Assembly (NCBI RefSeq): GCF_021730615.1
Contig: NZ_JAJLMN010000001.1
Coordinates: 2,429,501 to 2,493,500, forward strand
DNA length: 64,000 nucleotides
Direction: 5' to 3'
Source: Lichenibacterium dinghuense
GTDB lineage: Bacteria > Pseudomonadota > Alphaproteobacteria > Rhizobiales > Beijerinckiaceae
Shown here one piece after another: positions 20,434 through 29,428 of this stretch (positions are counted from its first letter, which is position 1; each line of letters opens with the position of its first letter). Under the pieces are notes generated by a model, which saw only the letters and a list, made by a program, of their open reading frames with translations, ran no database searches and was not told the origin of the DNA. Made by a program: the position numbers and the translations under genes.

Positions 20434-21798
20434 ATGCTGTTCAACGCGCTGCCGTTCCTGCTCGGCTTCCTCCCCGCCGCCGTGGCGCTCCACGTCCTCG
20501 TCGAGCGCTACAGGCCCGAGTGGCGCCTCGGCACGCTCGTCGGCCTGTCGTTCGTGTTCTACGGCCTGTGGGACGTCCGCTTCGCGCCGCTGCTGGCGGC
20601 CTCCGTGCTGTTCAACTGGCTCGCAGCCCAGCTCTTCGCGCGGACCGGATGGCGCGCCGTGGTCGGGATCGCGATCGCGGCCGACCTCCTGCTGCTCGGG
20701 GTCTACAAATACCTCGACTTCGCCCTGAGCCTCGCCCTCGGGGCCGCCGCGCCGGGGATCGGCCTCGCGCTGCCGCTCGGCATCTCCTTCTTCACCTTCC
20801 ACCACATCATGTACCTGAGCGACCTGCGGGCGGGCGTCGCGCCGCGCTTCGGCCTCGCGCGCTACGCCGCCTACATCGCGTTCTTCCCGCAGGTGCTGGC
20901 GGGGCCGCTGGTGCGCTGGCGCGAGATGATGCACCAGCTCGACGAGCGGCCCTACCGCCGGCCGGACGCCGCGGCCCGCTTCGGCCGGGGCCTCGCGCTC
21001 CTGACGATCGGCCTCGCCAAGAAGGTGCTGCTCGGCGACGGCATCGCGGGCGCCATCGCGCCCGTCTTCGCCAAGGTGACGGCCGGCGCGCAGGCCACCG
21101 GGGCCGAGGCCTGGCACGCGGTGCTCGGCTTCGCCTTCCAGATCTACTTCGACTTCTCGGGCTACACCGACATGGCGCTGGGCATCGCCCTGCTGTTCGG
21201 CATCGTGCTGCCGGAGAACTTCCGGGCGCCCTACCGGGCGGCGTCGCTGCAGGACTTCTGGCGGCGCTGGCACATCACGCTGTCGCGCTTCCTGCGCGAC
21301 TACCTGTACATCCCGCTCGGCGGCAACCGCCACGGCCTCTCCGTCGAGGTCGGCGCGCTGTTCGCCACCATGACGCTCGGCGGCCTGTGGCACGGCGCCA
21401 ACCTCACCTTCCTGGCCTGGGGCGCGGGCCACGGCCTCGGGCTCACGGCGGGCCTGTTCTGGCGCCGTCGGGGCTGGCGCATGCCGGCCGCGCTCGGCTG
21501 GGCGCTCACCTTCGCCTTCGTCACGCTGCTCTGGGTGCCGTTCCGCATGCCCACCTTCGCGAGCGCGCTGTCGCTCTACGGCAGCCTCGCGGGGCTCGCC
21601 CCGTGGGGCGGCGGCTTCCGGACCCTGACGCTCGCGATCGCGGCCGGGGCCGCGATGCTCGGCCCCGTGGCCTGGGACGCGGTCTGGCGCATGCGGCCCG
21701 CGCGGCTCGGGGCCGCCGCGCTGGCGGCGCTGGCGGCGCTGCTCCTGTTCAAGCTCGGCGACGGCGAGAACTATGAATTCGTCTACTTCCAGTTCTGA
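20434..21798 (+). CDS. MBOAT family O-acyltransferase (AlgI-like)
   Basis: 454 residues, about ten membrane helices. The membrane-bound O-acyltransferase region carries QIYFDFSGYTDMALGIALL near 240, FWRRWHITLSRFLRDYLYIP near 275 and the catalytic His in LGGLWHGANLTF near 320. AlgI-type proteins move acetyl groups across the membrane for polysaccharide O-acetylation. The next gene overlaps its end by 26 bp and is the likely partner. No alginate genes nearby, so the acceptor is another glycan. Confidence 0.92.
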   Translation: MLFNALPFLLGFLPAAVALHVLVERYRPEWRLGTLVGLSFVFYGLWDVRFAPLLAASVLFNWLAAQLFARTGWRAVVGIAIAADLLLLGVYKYLDFALSLALGAAAPGIGLALPLGISFFTFHHIMYLSDLRAGVAPRFGLARYAAYIAFFPQVLAGPLVRWREMMHQLDERPYRRPDAAARFGRGLALLTIGLAKKVLLGDGIAGAIAPVFAKVTAGAQATGAEAWHAVLGFAFQIYFDFSGYTDMALGIALLFGIVLPENFRAPYRAASLQDFWRRWHITLSRFLRDYLYIPLGGNRHGLSVEVGALFATMTLGGLWHGANLTFLAWGAGHGLGLTAGLFWRRRGWRMPAALGWALTFAFVTLLWVPFRMPTFASALSLYGSLAGLAPWGGGFRTLTLAIAAGAAMLGPVAWDAVWRMRPARLGAAALAALAALLLFKLGDGENYEFVYFQF

Positions 21799-22780
21799 CG
21801 CGGCGGCTTGGCGCGGCTTCGTCGCGACCTTTTTCGGCACCCTGGCCGCGCTGACCGTGGGGCTGCTGGCCGCGGTGGCGCTGCTCGACCCCTACGACCG
21901 CGGCGCCTTCGGCGAGCCGCACCGCGGCACGCCCGAGGCGGCGCCGCGCGTCGCCGACGCCAGCCGGGTCCGGGACCCCGCCTTCGACGCCGCCGTGATC
22001 GGCAACTCGCACATCCAGCTCGTCGATCCCGCCGCGCTGTCGCGCGCGACCGGGTTCCACTTCGTGTCGCTGGCCGTGCCGGGCACGGGGCCGCGCGAGC
22101 AGCTGGCGATCCTCGACGCCTTCCTGCGCCACCACGGCGAAGGCACGCGGGCGCTGGCGCTCGGCCTCGACCCCGCCTGGTGCACCGAGGACCCCGCCCT
22201 GCCGATGACGAACCCGTTCCCGTTCTGGCTCTACGACCCGAGCCCGGCGGCCTACCTCGGCGGGCTGATGCGCTTCGCGGCGCTGGAGCAGGCGGCCCGG
22301 CGCGTCGGGTTCCTGCTGGGCCTCGCCGCCCCGGCGCGGCGGGACGGCTACTGGAACTACGCCGCGGGCCGGACGCCGAGCTTCGCCGCGCCCGCGCGGG
22401 CCGAGCCCGCCGGACCGGCCGGGGAGGTGATCGACGACGCGCGCCGCTTCCCGGCGCTCGACCGGCTCGGCGAGCGGCTGGCGCACCTGCCCGGCGACGC
22501 GCGGGTGGCGCTGGTGCGCCCGCCCGTCCACGCCTCGGCGCTGCCGCCGCCGGCCTCGACCCCGGCGCGGGCCGAGGCGGCCTGCCTGAGGGCGACGGAG
22601 CGTCTCGCGGCGCGCCACGCCGGGACGATCCTCGTCGACCTGCGCCGGGGCGATCCCGGCGCCGCGGACGACGCACAATGGTTCGACGACGGCCATTATG
22701 GCGAGCCGGTCGCGCGCCGGGTGGAGGCCGCGATCGCGGCGGCGCTGCCGATCATGGGCACAACGCCCAACGCACAGTAG
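21773..22780 (+). CDS. Periplasmic SGNH-like partner of the MBOAT acyltransferase
   Basis: 335 residues, one membrane anchor near residues 17-42, then a periplasmic domain. AAVIGNSHIQLVDP around residue 80 resembles the GDS/GNS catalytic block of SGNH/AlgX-like acetyltransferases, and the C-terminal FDDGHYG could supply the Asp/His pair. Its 26 bp overlap with the MBOAT gene argues they work together in glycan O-acetylation. Assignment rests on the motif and on context. Confidence 0.65.
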   Translation: MNSSTSSSDAAAWRGFVATFFGTLAALTVGLLAAVALLDPYDRGAFGEPHRGTPEAAPRVADASRVRDPAFDAAVIGNSHIQLVDPAALSRATGFHFVSLAVPGTGPREQLAILDAFLRHHGEGTRALALGLDPAWCTEDPALPMTNPFPFWLYDPSPAAYLGGLMRFAALEQAARRVGFLLGLAAPARRDGYWNYAAGRTPSFAAPARAEPAGPAGEVIDDARRFPALDRLGERLAHLPGDARVALVRPPVHASALPPPASTPARAEAACLRATERLAARHAGTILVDLRRGDPGAADDAQWFDDGHYGEPVARRVEAAIAAALPIMGTTPNAQ

Positions 22781-22783
22781 CGT

Positions 22784-22809
22784 CCCCCTCCCGCTTGGGC
22801 GGAAGGGGG
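22784..22809. terminator. Bidirectional hairpin between convergent genes
   Basis: CCCCCTCCCGC-TTGG-GCGGAAGGGGG forms a long GC stem with one mismatch between the stops of the SGNH-like gene and ilvC. There is no U-run, so it may only stabilise or attenuate both transcripts. Confidence 0.5.
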
Positions 22810-22820
22810 ATGAAAGTCGA

Positions 22821-23936
<1,116 letters not shown>

Positions 23937-24236
23937 TCAGGGCGCGTCGAGGGAGAGGCGGCGCCGGCCGTGGAGCACGCGGAGGACCGAGACCGTGTCT
24001 GTCGTGCGGTCATACTCGTGAAGGACGACGTAGGGTCTGACGGCCGCGCTGCGGACTCCGAGGCCCAAACCCGGCCGGGGCGAACCGGTCTCGGGGAAGG
24101 CGGCGAGGCGATGTAGGACGACGCCGAGTTCCGCTTCCAGCTCGTCAGCAGCGCGGTCTCTGCCTCGACCGCGCATGTCCGCCACGATCCGGGCGAGATC
24201 CGCCTTCGCAGATGGACCGATGTCGATCCGGGCCAT
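23937..24236 (-). CDS. RelE/ParE-type toxin
   Basis: 99 residues from ATG; a GTG one codon earlier is possible. The sequence has a ParE layout: DIGPSAKADLARIVADMRGRGRD (helices), then FPETGSPRPGLGLGVRSAAVRPYVVLHEYDRTTDTVSVLRVLHGRR, with the C-terminal RVLHGRR typical of RelE/ParE proteins. ParE toxins poison DNA gyrase, RelE relatives cut mRNA; the target is not decided here. The start overlaps the antitoxin stop (GTGATG), so the pair is translationally coupled. Confidence 0.85.
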   Translation of the reverse strand: MARIDIGPSAKADLARIVADMRGRGRDRAADELEAELGVVLHRLAAFPETGSPRPGLGLGVRSAAVRPYVVLHEYDRTTDTVSVLRVLHGRRRLSLDAP

Positions 24237-24496
24237 CACCCGCGCTCGGGACGGAAGATGCCTCTCAGGAAGGCGTCGATGTCATGGATGACGGTGAACT
24301 CACCACGTTCGCGTTCTGCCAAAGCCTCGTCGACCAGCGGCTTGGCCCAGGCCATGTCGTCGGTCTCCGCTTCCTCGTGTTCCGCGATGCCGGTCGCGAG
24401 GAGATCGCGGACGGCCTCGTCCACGTCGGGGTAATCGCCCTTGGCGACGCGGGCCTCGATCCAGGCGAGCTGGTCGGGGGACAGGGTGACCGTCAT
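24236..24496 (-). CDS. ParD/CC2985-type antitoxin
   Basis: 86 residues. TVTLSPDQLAWIEARVAKGDYPDVDEAVRDLL is a ribbon-helix-helix DNA-binding segment of the ParD family, followed by a charged tail that would bind the toxin. It lies directly before the ParE-like toxin and overlaps it, the usual antitoxin-toxin order. It likely represses its own promoter, which must lie in the 49 bp gap to the vapC gene or inside it. Confidence 0.85.
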   Translation of the reverse strand: MTVTLSPDQLAWIEARVAKGDYPDVDEAVRDLLATGIAEHEEAETDDMAWAKPLVDEALAERERGEFTVIHDIDAFLRGIFRPERG

Positions 24497-24545
24497 GGCT
24501 GGATCTCCGGCAGGACCAGCATAGCGCGCTCCCGCCCCGCCCGCA

Positions 24546-24911
24546 TCACCCCGCGGCGAGCAGCTCAACCCGGTAGGCCCGCGCCGCGGCGGCGCTGAGC
24601 GCCCGGCCGGGCTCGCCACCCTCCGCCGCGAGCAGGTCGGCGGCGCGGCGCCCGAGGTCGGCCGACACCGGCACCTCGCGCAAGGCCAGCGCCGCCGCGA
24701 GTTCCGCCACCGCCTCGCGGGCGCGCCCGAGCAGGGTGGGGGTGACCGTCCGGCCGCCGGCCTTGGCGCGGGCGAGCCCCGCGGCCGCGTCGAGCAGCGC
24801 TACCGGCGTCGCCAGGAACGGGCCGCCGTACGCGTCGAGCCGCGCCAGCAGCGCATCCGACCCCGGCCGGCGCGCCAGGATCGACACGATCGCGGAGGCG
24901 TCGACCATCAT
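24546..24911 (-). CDS. VapC-like PIN-domain protein, catalytic site degenerate
   Basis: 121 residues. The N-terminus MVDASAIVSILARRPGSD is a PIN-domain start with Asp4, the first metal ligand. The later acidic residues expected of VapC ribonucleases are hard to find: the glutamate near residue 40 is replaced in LATPVALLDAAAG, and the C-terminal GDCFAYALA block reads GRALSAAAARAY, ending without the last aspartate. Toxin activity is therefore doubtful. The ATG overlaps the vapB stop by four bases (ATGA). Confidence 0.7.
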   Translation of the reverse strand: MMVDASAIVSILARRPGSDALLARLDAYGGPFLATPVALLDAAAGLARAKAGGRTVTPTLLGRAREAVAELAAALALREVPVSADLGRRAADLLAAEGGEPGRALSAAAARAYRVELLAAG

Positions 24912-25111
24912 GGGGCGCCCTGGGGCGCGATCGCGTCGGCCAGCGCCAGGGCCTTGCCGAGCCGGGCGCTGGGTGGCAGGCTGTTCCTCAGCCGGTCCCG
25001 CTCGCGCTCCAGGGCGGCCCGCACCGCGTCCGTCACCGTGCGGGCGCCGGACGCGGCCTGCACGGCGCGGGCGAGCTCGGCCACGGCGTCGTCGCGGATG
25101 TAGAGCGGCAC
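24908..25111 (-). CDS. vapB: VapB-type antitoxin (Rv0623/PSK family)
   Basis: 67 residues from a GTG preceded by AAAGGA. PLYIRDDAVAELARAVQA followed by TVTDAVRAALERERDRL is the short ribbon-helix-helix form of PF07704 VapB proteins. The C-terminal half would wrap the VapC protein. Directly upstream of vapC with a four-base overlap. Three GATATC motifs just before the gene may be its operator. Confidence 0.82.
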   Translation of the reverse strand: MPLYIRDDAVAELARAVQAASGARTVTDAVRAALERERDRLRNSLPPSARLGKALALADAIAPQGAP

Positions 25112-25114
25112 GGG

Positions 25115-25156
25115 GATATCCTTTCCGGCATAGGCCGATATCCCGCTTCGGATATC
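25115..25156. promoter_or_regulatory. Three GATATC motifs: candidate VapB operator
   Basis: GATATC occurs at 25115-25120, 25137-25142 and 25151-25156, the outer copies extended to GGATATCC or GGATATCCC. They cover the region just upstream of vapB and the end of the adjacent transporter intergenic space. RHH antitoxins bind such short repeated palindromes to repress their own operon. Confidence 0.5.
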
Positions 25157-25179
25157 CCGCGCCGGTCCGTCCGTCGAGG

Positions 25180-26250
25180 TCAGGCCTCGTCGTCGAGCAC
25201 CTCCTCGACCCACACCTTCTTCACGAGCTCGACGCCGGCCGCCGTCACCGGCGTCGCCAGCACGAGGCCGAGCGGGCCGAACAGCGAGCCCAGCACGGTC
25301 TGCGACAGGATGGTGAGCACGGGCGCCAGCTCCACCGTGCGCTTCTGGATCAGCGGCGCGATGAGGTTGCCTTCCAGCGTCTGCACGACCAGGAACAGCA
25401 CCGCCGTATAGATCGCGGTCTGCGGCCCCTGGCCGAGCGCGATCAGCACCGCCGGCACGGCGCCGGCCAGCGCGCCGATGTAGGGCACGAAGTTGAAGAT
25501 CGCGGCGATCAGCGCCAGCGTAAAGGCGAGCTTCACGCCGATGAAATAGAGGCCGATGCCGGTCAGCACGCCCACGGCCACCATGTCGAGGAACTGGCCG
25601 ATGAACCACCAGCGCAGCACGTGGGCCATGGCGCCCATCGTGTCGCGGGTGTGCGGGCGCCAGTCCTTGGGCATCAGCTTGGCGATGCCGGACACGTAGA
25701 GCTCGGGGTCGATGGCGAAGAAGATTGCCGTCACCACCATCACCAGCAGCGTGCCGAGGCCTCCGAGCGTCGAGGTGCCGACGCCGGCCGCCATGCCGGC
25801 GATCTGGTGCGTGCCGTCCTGGAAATAGTCCTTCACGCGGCCGAGGATCGGCTGCACCCATTCGGCCTGGCCGTAGCGCCCCCACAGGTCCGTCACCTGG
25901 CCGCGCAGCTCGCCCCAGATGTCGCGGAGCTGGCCCGCGATGATCGGCCCGCGCACGAAGATCTCGAATCCCAGGAAGCCGAGCAGCAGCAGCACGATGA
26001 CGGCGAGCCACAGGCCCACGGGCCCGCCGACGCGCTTCGACAGGGATTCCGCGCCGCCGCGCAGGAGGCAGCCGAGCAGGGCCGCGGCGAAGACCACGAG
26101 CACGATGTCGGACAGGGCCCAGCACACCGCCACGGCGACCAGCGTGCCGAAGGCCCAGGCGAGGATGCGCGCGGTGCGCTCGGCCGCGAGCGCCCGGCGG
26201 CGCTGCCAATCGAGGTCGGCGGAGCCGGGCGGCGCGACGGGGATGGTCAT
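25180..26250 (-). CDS. AI-2E family transporter (TqsA/PerM-like permease)
   Basis: 356 residues with about eight membrane helices. The family's two-block layout is visible: an N-terminal helical hairpin, a periplasmic stretch around residues 90-160, then GIGLYFIGVKLAFTLALIAAIFNFVPYIGALAGAVPA in the C-terminal half (shown in part). Members export small molecules or act in sodium/proton exchange; the AI-2 name is historical. Monocistronic, 43 bp after a flippase-like gene. Confidence 0.88.
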   Translation of the reverse strand: MTIPVAPPGSADLDWQRRRALAAERTARILAWAFGTLVAVAVCWALSDIVLVVFAAALLGCLLRGGAESLSKRVGGPVGLWLAVIVLLLLGFLGFEIFVRGPIIAGQLRDIWGELRGQVTDLWGRYGQAEWVQPILGRVKDYFQDGTHQIAGMAAGVGTSTLGGLGTLLVMVVTAIFFAIDPELYVSGIAKLMPKDWRPHTRDTMGAMAHVLRWWFIGQFLDMVAVGVLTGIGLYFIGVKLAFTLALIAAIFNFVPYIGALAGAVPAVLIALGQGPQTAIYTAVLFLVVQTLEGNLIAPLIQKRTVELAPVLTILSQTVLGSLFGPLGLVLATPVTAAGVELVKKVWVEEVLDDEA

Positions 26251-26293
26251 GGGTGGGCTTTCCGTATCGTTCCGGCGCCGGGGTGCCGGGCGT

Positions 26294-27238
26294 TCATTCC
26301 AGCGCCGGCTGGCGCACGAGGCGGCCGCGCTCGAACAGCACCACGCAGACGATGCCGAGCAGCAGCGGGATGACGAGGTAGAGCAGGCGGAACACGAGCA
26401 GGGCCGCCACGACGTCCTGCGGCGGCGCGTCGGGCAGCGCCTTCACGAAGACGAACTCCAGCACGCCGAGCCCGCCCGGCGCGTGGCTGAGCAGCGCTGC
26501 CGAGAAGGAGGCCAGGAACACGCCGAGCACGATGAAGAAGCCCGGGTTGTGCTCGGCGGGAAGCGCGCACCAGATGATGCCGGCCGCCCCGAGCAGCTCC
26601 AGGGGCCCCGCGAGGAGCTGGCGCGCGGCGACGGGCAGGCGCGGGTAGACGAGCTTGAAGGTGCCGATGACGAGCGGGCGCAGGTGCAGCGCGGCGCCGC
26701 CGATGTAGAGCGCCACGAAGAGCAGCATGGCGAGGCCGGCGAGGCGCGCCAGCCAGGGCTCGAACTGGAACAGGCGGGCCGTGATGTCGGGCTCGAAGGT
26801 GAGCACGACGCCCCCGAGCAGCACCGTGCCGAGCGCGAAGGTGAAGGAGCAGAAGGCCACCAGCACGCCGACGTCGCCCACCGTCAGCCCCTTGGTCGAA
26901 TAGGCGCGGTAGCGCACCATGGCGCCCGAGAACATCGACATGCCGATGTTGTGGCTGAGCGCGTAGGTGGTGAAGGACACCGCCGAGATGAAGCGCCAGG
27001 ACAGGCTGAAACCGAGGTGGAACAGCGCGATGCGGTCGTACCAGGCCAGCGCCGCGTAGGCCACGAGCGTGGAGATCACCGCCAGCACCCACCGGCCCGC
27101 CGGGATGGCCGCGAAGGCGGCACCGACCTTGTCGAGCGTGACATCGTCGTGATGCAGTTCCCGGAACAGCAGCCACAGCGACAAGGCGACGGCACCGAGC
27201 CCGATCACCGGCCAAAGGAAGTTCAGGTAGCGTTTCAA
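26294..27238 (-). CDS. Lysylphosphatidylglycerol synthase TM region/UPF0104 (YbhN-like) membrane protein
   Basis: 314 residues, about eight membrane helices, from a TTG preceded by AAGGGA. AVSFTTYALSHNIGMSMFSGAMVRYRAY is typical of the MprF-like flippase half and YbhN proteins (PF03706). It lacks the aminoacyl transfer domain of MprF, so it may flip a lipid or have another membrane role. Same strand as the AI-2E transporter. Confidence 0.82.
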   Translation of the reverse strand: MKRYLNFLWPVIGLGAVALSLWLLFRELHHDDVTLDKVGAAFAAIPAGRWVLAVISTLVAYAALAWYDRIALFHLGFSLSWRFISAVSFTTYALSHNIGMSMFSGAMVRYRAYSTKGLTVGDVGVLVAFCSFTFALGTVLLGGVVLTFEPDITARLFQFEPWLARLAGLAMLLFVALYIGGAALHLRPLVIGTFKLVYPRLPVAARQLLAGPLELLGAAGIIWCALPAEHNPGFFIVLGVFLASFSAALLSHAPGGLGVLEFVFVKALPDAPPQDVVAALLVFRLLYLVIPLLLGIVCVVLFERGRLVRQPALE

Positions 27239-27316
27239 GACTGTCCCTTGTGGCCGGGACCGGCCGGCGTGCCCCGGCGGTCCGCGCCTTCTACCCGATA
27301 ACGCCCCGCAAAGCGA

Positions 27317-27343
27317 AGCGGCGAGCCCGATGGGCTCGCCGCA
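27317..27343 (-). terminator. Hairpin downstream of hemJ
   Basis: CGGCGAGCCC-GAT-GGGCTCGCCG is a perfect ten-base stem 34 bp after the hemJ stop. It lacks a clean U-run (the leftward flank is CTTCGCTTTG), so it is a weak intrinsic terminator at best. Confidence 0.5.
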
Positions 27344-27376
27344 GGGTGGTGCCCGCCGATGAGGTTGGAGTGAGGC

Positions 27377-27808
27377 TCAGAACGGCTTCACGACGACCAG
27401 GATCACGATGCCGATCAGCAGCACGGTCGGGATCTCGTTCACCACGCGAAAGTAGGTCGCCGACTTGGCGTTGGCGTCGCCCGCGAAGCGGCGGACGTTG
27501 GCGCCGAGCACGCCGTGCACACCCGTCATCAGCACCACGAGCAGGATCTTGCCGTGCAGCCAGTGGGCGTGGAACCAGCCGCCCTGGTAGGCGATCCAGA
27601 GGCCGGTGGCCCAGGCCGCCAGCATGGCGGGGGTGAGGATGCCGCGGTACAGGCGCCGCTCCATCACCTTGAACGTCTCGGACTGCGGCGTGTTGGGGCC
27701 GACGGTCGCGTGGTACACCATCAGCCGCGGCAGGTAGAGCATCCCCACCATCCAGGCGATGATGGTGACGACGTGCAGCGCCTTGAACCAGAGGTAATAG
27801 TCTTCCAT
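27377..27808 (-). CDS. hemJ: Protoporphyrinogen oxidase HemJ
   Basis: 143 residues, four membrane helices. DYYLWFKALHVVTIIAWMVG carries the conserved His of the HemJ/CopD fold, WFHAHWLHGKILLVVLM carries further haem-linked histidines, and the RVVNEIPTVLLIGIVILVVVKPF end is characteristic. HemJ oxidises protoporphyrinogen IX to protoporphyrin IX in haem synthesis. It follows hemE on the same strand with 24 bp between them, so the two are probably one operon. Confidence 0.93.
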   Translation of the reverse strand: MEDYYLWFKALHVVTIIAWMVGMLYLPRLMVYHATVGPNTPQSETFKVMERRLYRGILTPAMLAAWATGLWIAYQGGWFHAHWLHGKILLVVLMTGVHGVLGANVRRFAGDANAKSATYFRVVNEIPTVLLIGIVILVVVKPF

Positions 27809-27832
27809 CGGGGAGTCCTGTGGTCGGTCCGG

Positions 27833-28894
27833 TCAGGCCCGCAGCCGCGCCACCAGCCGCTGGACGTGCGGGATGGGCGTGTCGGGCGTGATGCCGTGGC
27901 CGAGGTTGAACACGTGCGGGCGGCGCGCGAAGGCGCCGCGGATATCGTCCACCGCCGCGTCGAGCGCCCGGCCGCCGGCGATCAGCGCTTTCGGGTCGAG
28001 GTTGCCCTGCACGGGCAGCGCGCGCGGCAGCGCCGCGTCGGCCCAGTGCGGGTCCACGACGATGTCGAGCCCGAGCGCGGTCACGCCGCTCTCAGCGGCG
28101 CGCAGCAGCTGCCCGCCCGACACGCGCGGGAAGCCGACGATGCGCGCGCCCGGCCGGCGTGCCCGCACGCCGGCGACGATGCGCTCGATCGGCGCCTGCG
28201 ACCAGCGCTCGTATTCGAGCCGCGGCAGCACGCCGGCCCAGCTGTCGAAAATCATCACGGCGTCGGCGCCGGCATCGAGCTGGGCCGACAGGTAGGTGAC
28301 CGAGGCCTCGGTCACCCGGTCGATGATCCGCCCGAACAGCTCCGGGTCCCGGTAGGCGAGGTCGCGCGCCGGCCCCTGGTCCGGCGTGCCGGAGCCGGCC
28401 ACCATGTAGCTCGCCACCGTGAAGGGCGCGCCGCAGAAGCCGATCAGCGCCGTCTCGGGCCCGAGCGCACCGCGCACGCGCTCCACGGTCTCCAGCACCG
28501 GCGCCAGCCGGCCCATGTCGACCGCCTCGTGCAGCTCCGAGAACCCCTCGGCCGTGGTGACCGGCTTCAGCTTGGGGCCGTGGCCGCTCTCGAAGGCGGT
28601 CGGCAGCCCGAGCGCGTCCGGCACTACGAGGATGTCGGAGAACAGGATCGCGGCGTCGAAGCCGAAGCGGCGGATCGGCTGCAGCGTCACCTCGGCGGCG
28701 CGCTTCGGGTCGTAGCAGAGGTCGAGGAAGGTCGGCGCCGTGGCGCGGACCTCGCGGTATTCCGGCAGGTAGCGGCCGGCCTGGCGCATCAGCCAGACGG
28801 GGGGCTTCGGCGCCACCTCGCCGTCGAGGACGCGCAGGAAGAGCGAGGCTTCGCCCGGGTCGCCTCCGGCGGATCGGCGGATCGGATCTTCCAA
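27833..28894 (-). CDS. hemE: Uroporphyrinogen decarboxylase
   Basis: 353 residues from a TTG with AAAAGGA upstream. PVWLMRQAGRYLPEYRE and ILFSDILVVPDALG are family signatures, including the active-site Asp. The enzyme removes four carboxyl groups from uroporphyrinogen III to give coproporphyrinogen III. In Caulobacter, Rickettsia and other alphaproteobacteria hemE flanks the chromosomal origin; the neighbouring non-coding region here fits that. Confidence 0.96.
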   Translation of the reverse strand: MEDPIRRSAGGDPGEASLFLRVLDGEVAPKPPVWLMRQAGRYLPEYREVRATAPTFLDLCYDPKRAAEVTLQPIRRFGFDAAILFSDILVVPDALGLPTAFESGHGPKLKPVTTAEGFSELHEAVDMGRLAPVLETVERVRGALGPETALIGFCGAPFTVASYMVAGSGTPDQGPARDLAYRDPELFGRIIDRVTEASVTYLSAQLDAGADAVMIFDSWAGVLPRLEYERWSQAPIERIVAGVRARRPGARIVGFPRVSGGQLLRAAESGVTALGLDIVVDPHWADAALPRALPVQGNLDPKALIAGGRALDAAVDDIRGAFARRPHVFNLGHGITPDTPIPHVQRLVARLRA

Positions 28895-29428
28895 AAAAGA
28901 ATCCTTTTAGAATCTTGGATTTGCTGAGTCTGCTGGGGGGCCGGATTAGCGTCATCCAAGGGTGGACACAACATGTCCCACCGCCGCGCCCGGACTCGGC
29001 GGAGTCAAGCCCTTCCCGGGCCGCCCCCGGGACAGCTCCGGATTCCGCAGACTCCGCAGCGGCTTGAACCCCGCCCGGTCGGGACCGCCGGCCGACTTGT
29101 CCCCACAATCCCCCCTGTCGACAGGCACGGCCCCGCGATGGCTCCACCGGCCCACGGCTGGGGGCCGAAACCGGGCTTTCCCACAGGGGTCCGGGGCGGG
29201 GGCGATTTTCGCGGAATCCGTCCACAGGCGGCCGCGGGTGGGCGGGAAAACCGGCCTGGACCCCGGATTCAGCGTGACTCTTCGGCGGCTTGCGCGGAGT
29301 CCCGGCACGGGAAAACTCCGGCCGCGCAGGTTTCAGGGTCGACCGTCGCGCGGCTCCGCCCCGAAGGGCGCCGCCCTCCGGAAACCGTGCTAAAGCGGTG
29401 CCGAACGCGGCACCGATCGGACGCCCCC
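28895..29428. other. Candidate chromosomal replication origin (oriC)
   Basis: A 534 bp gene-free region between divergent hemE and the PPSR gene, the place of oriC in several alphaproteobacteria. It starts with an A/T-rich stretch (about 28891-28930) unusual in this GC-rich DNA. Eleven GANTC (CcrM) sites lie in 28899-29301 where about one is expected: 28899, 28910, 28926, 28993, 29002, 29041, 29050, 29214, 29266, 29276 and 29297. DnaA-box-like sequences include TTGTCCCCACA (29097), TTTCCCACA (29178), CGTCCACAG (29219) and an inverted TGGACACAA (28963). No CtrA pair was found. The order hemJ-hemE-ori-PPSR is conserved, but maf, aroE and coaE do not follow. Confidence 0.7.

Noticed and set aside
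28895-29428. CtrA-binding pairs (TTAA-N7-TTAA) in the origin candidate
   Set aside because: No TTAA pair with the right spacing was found, so CtrA control is not claimed.
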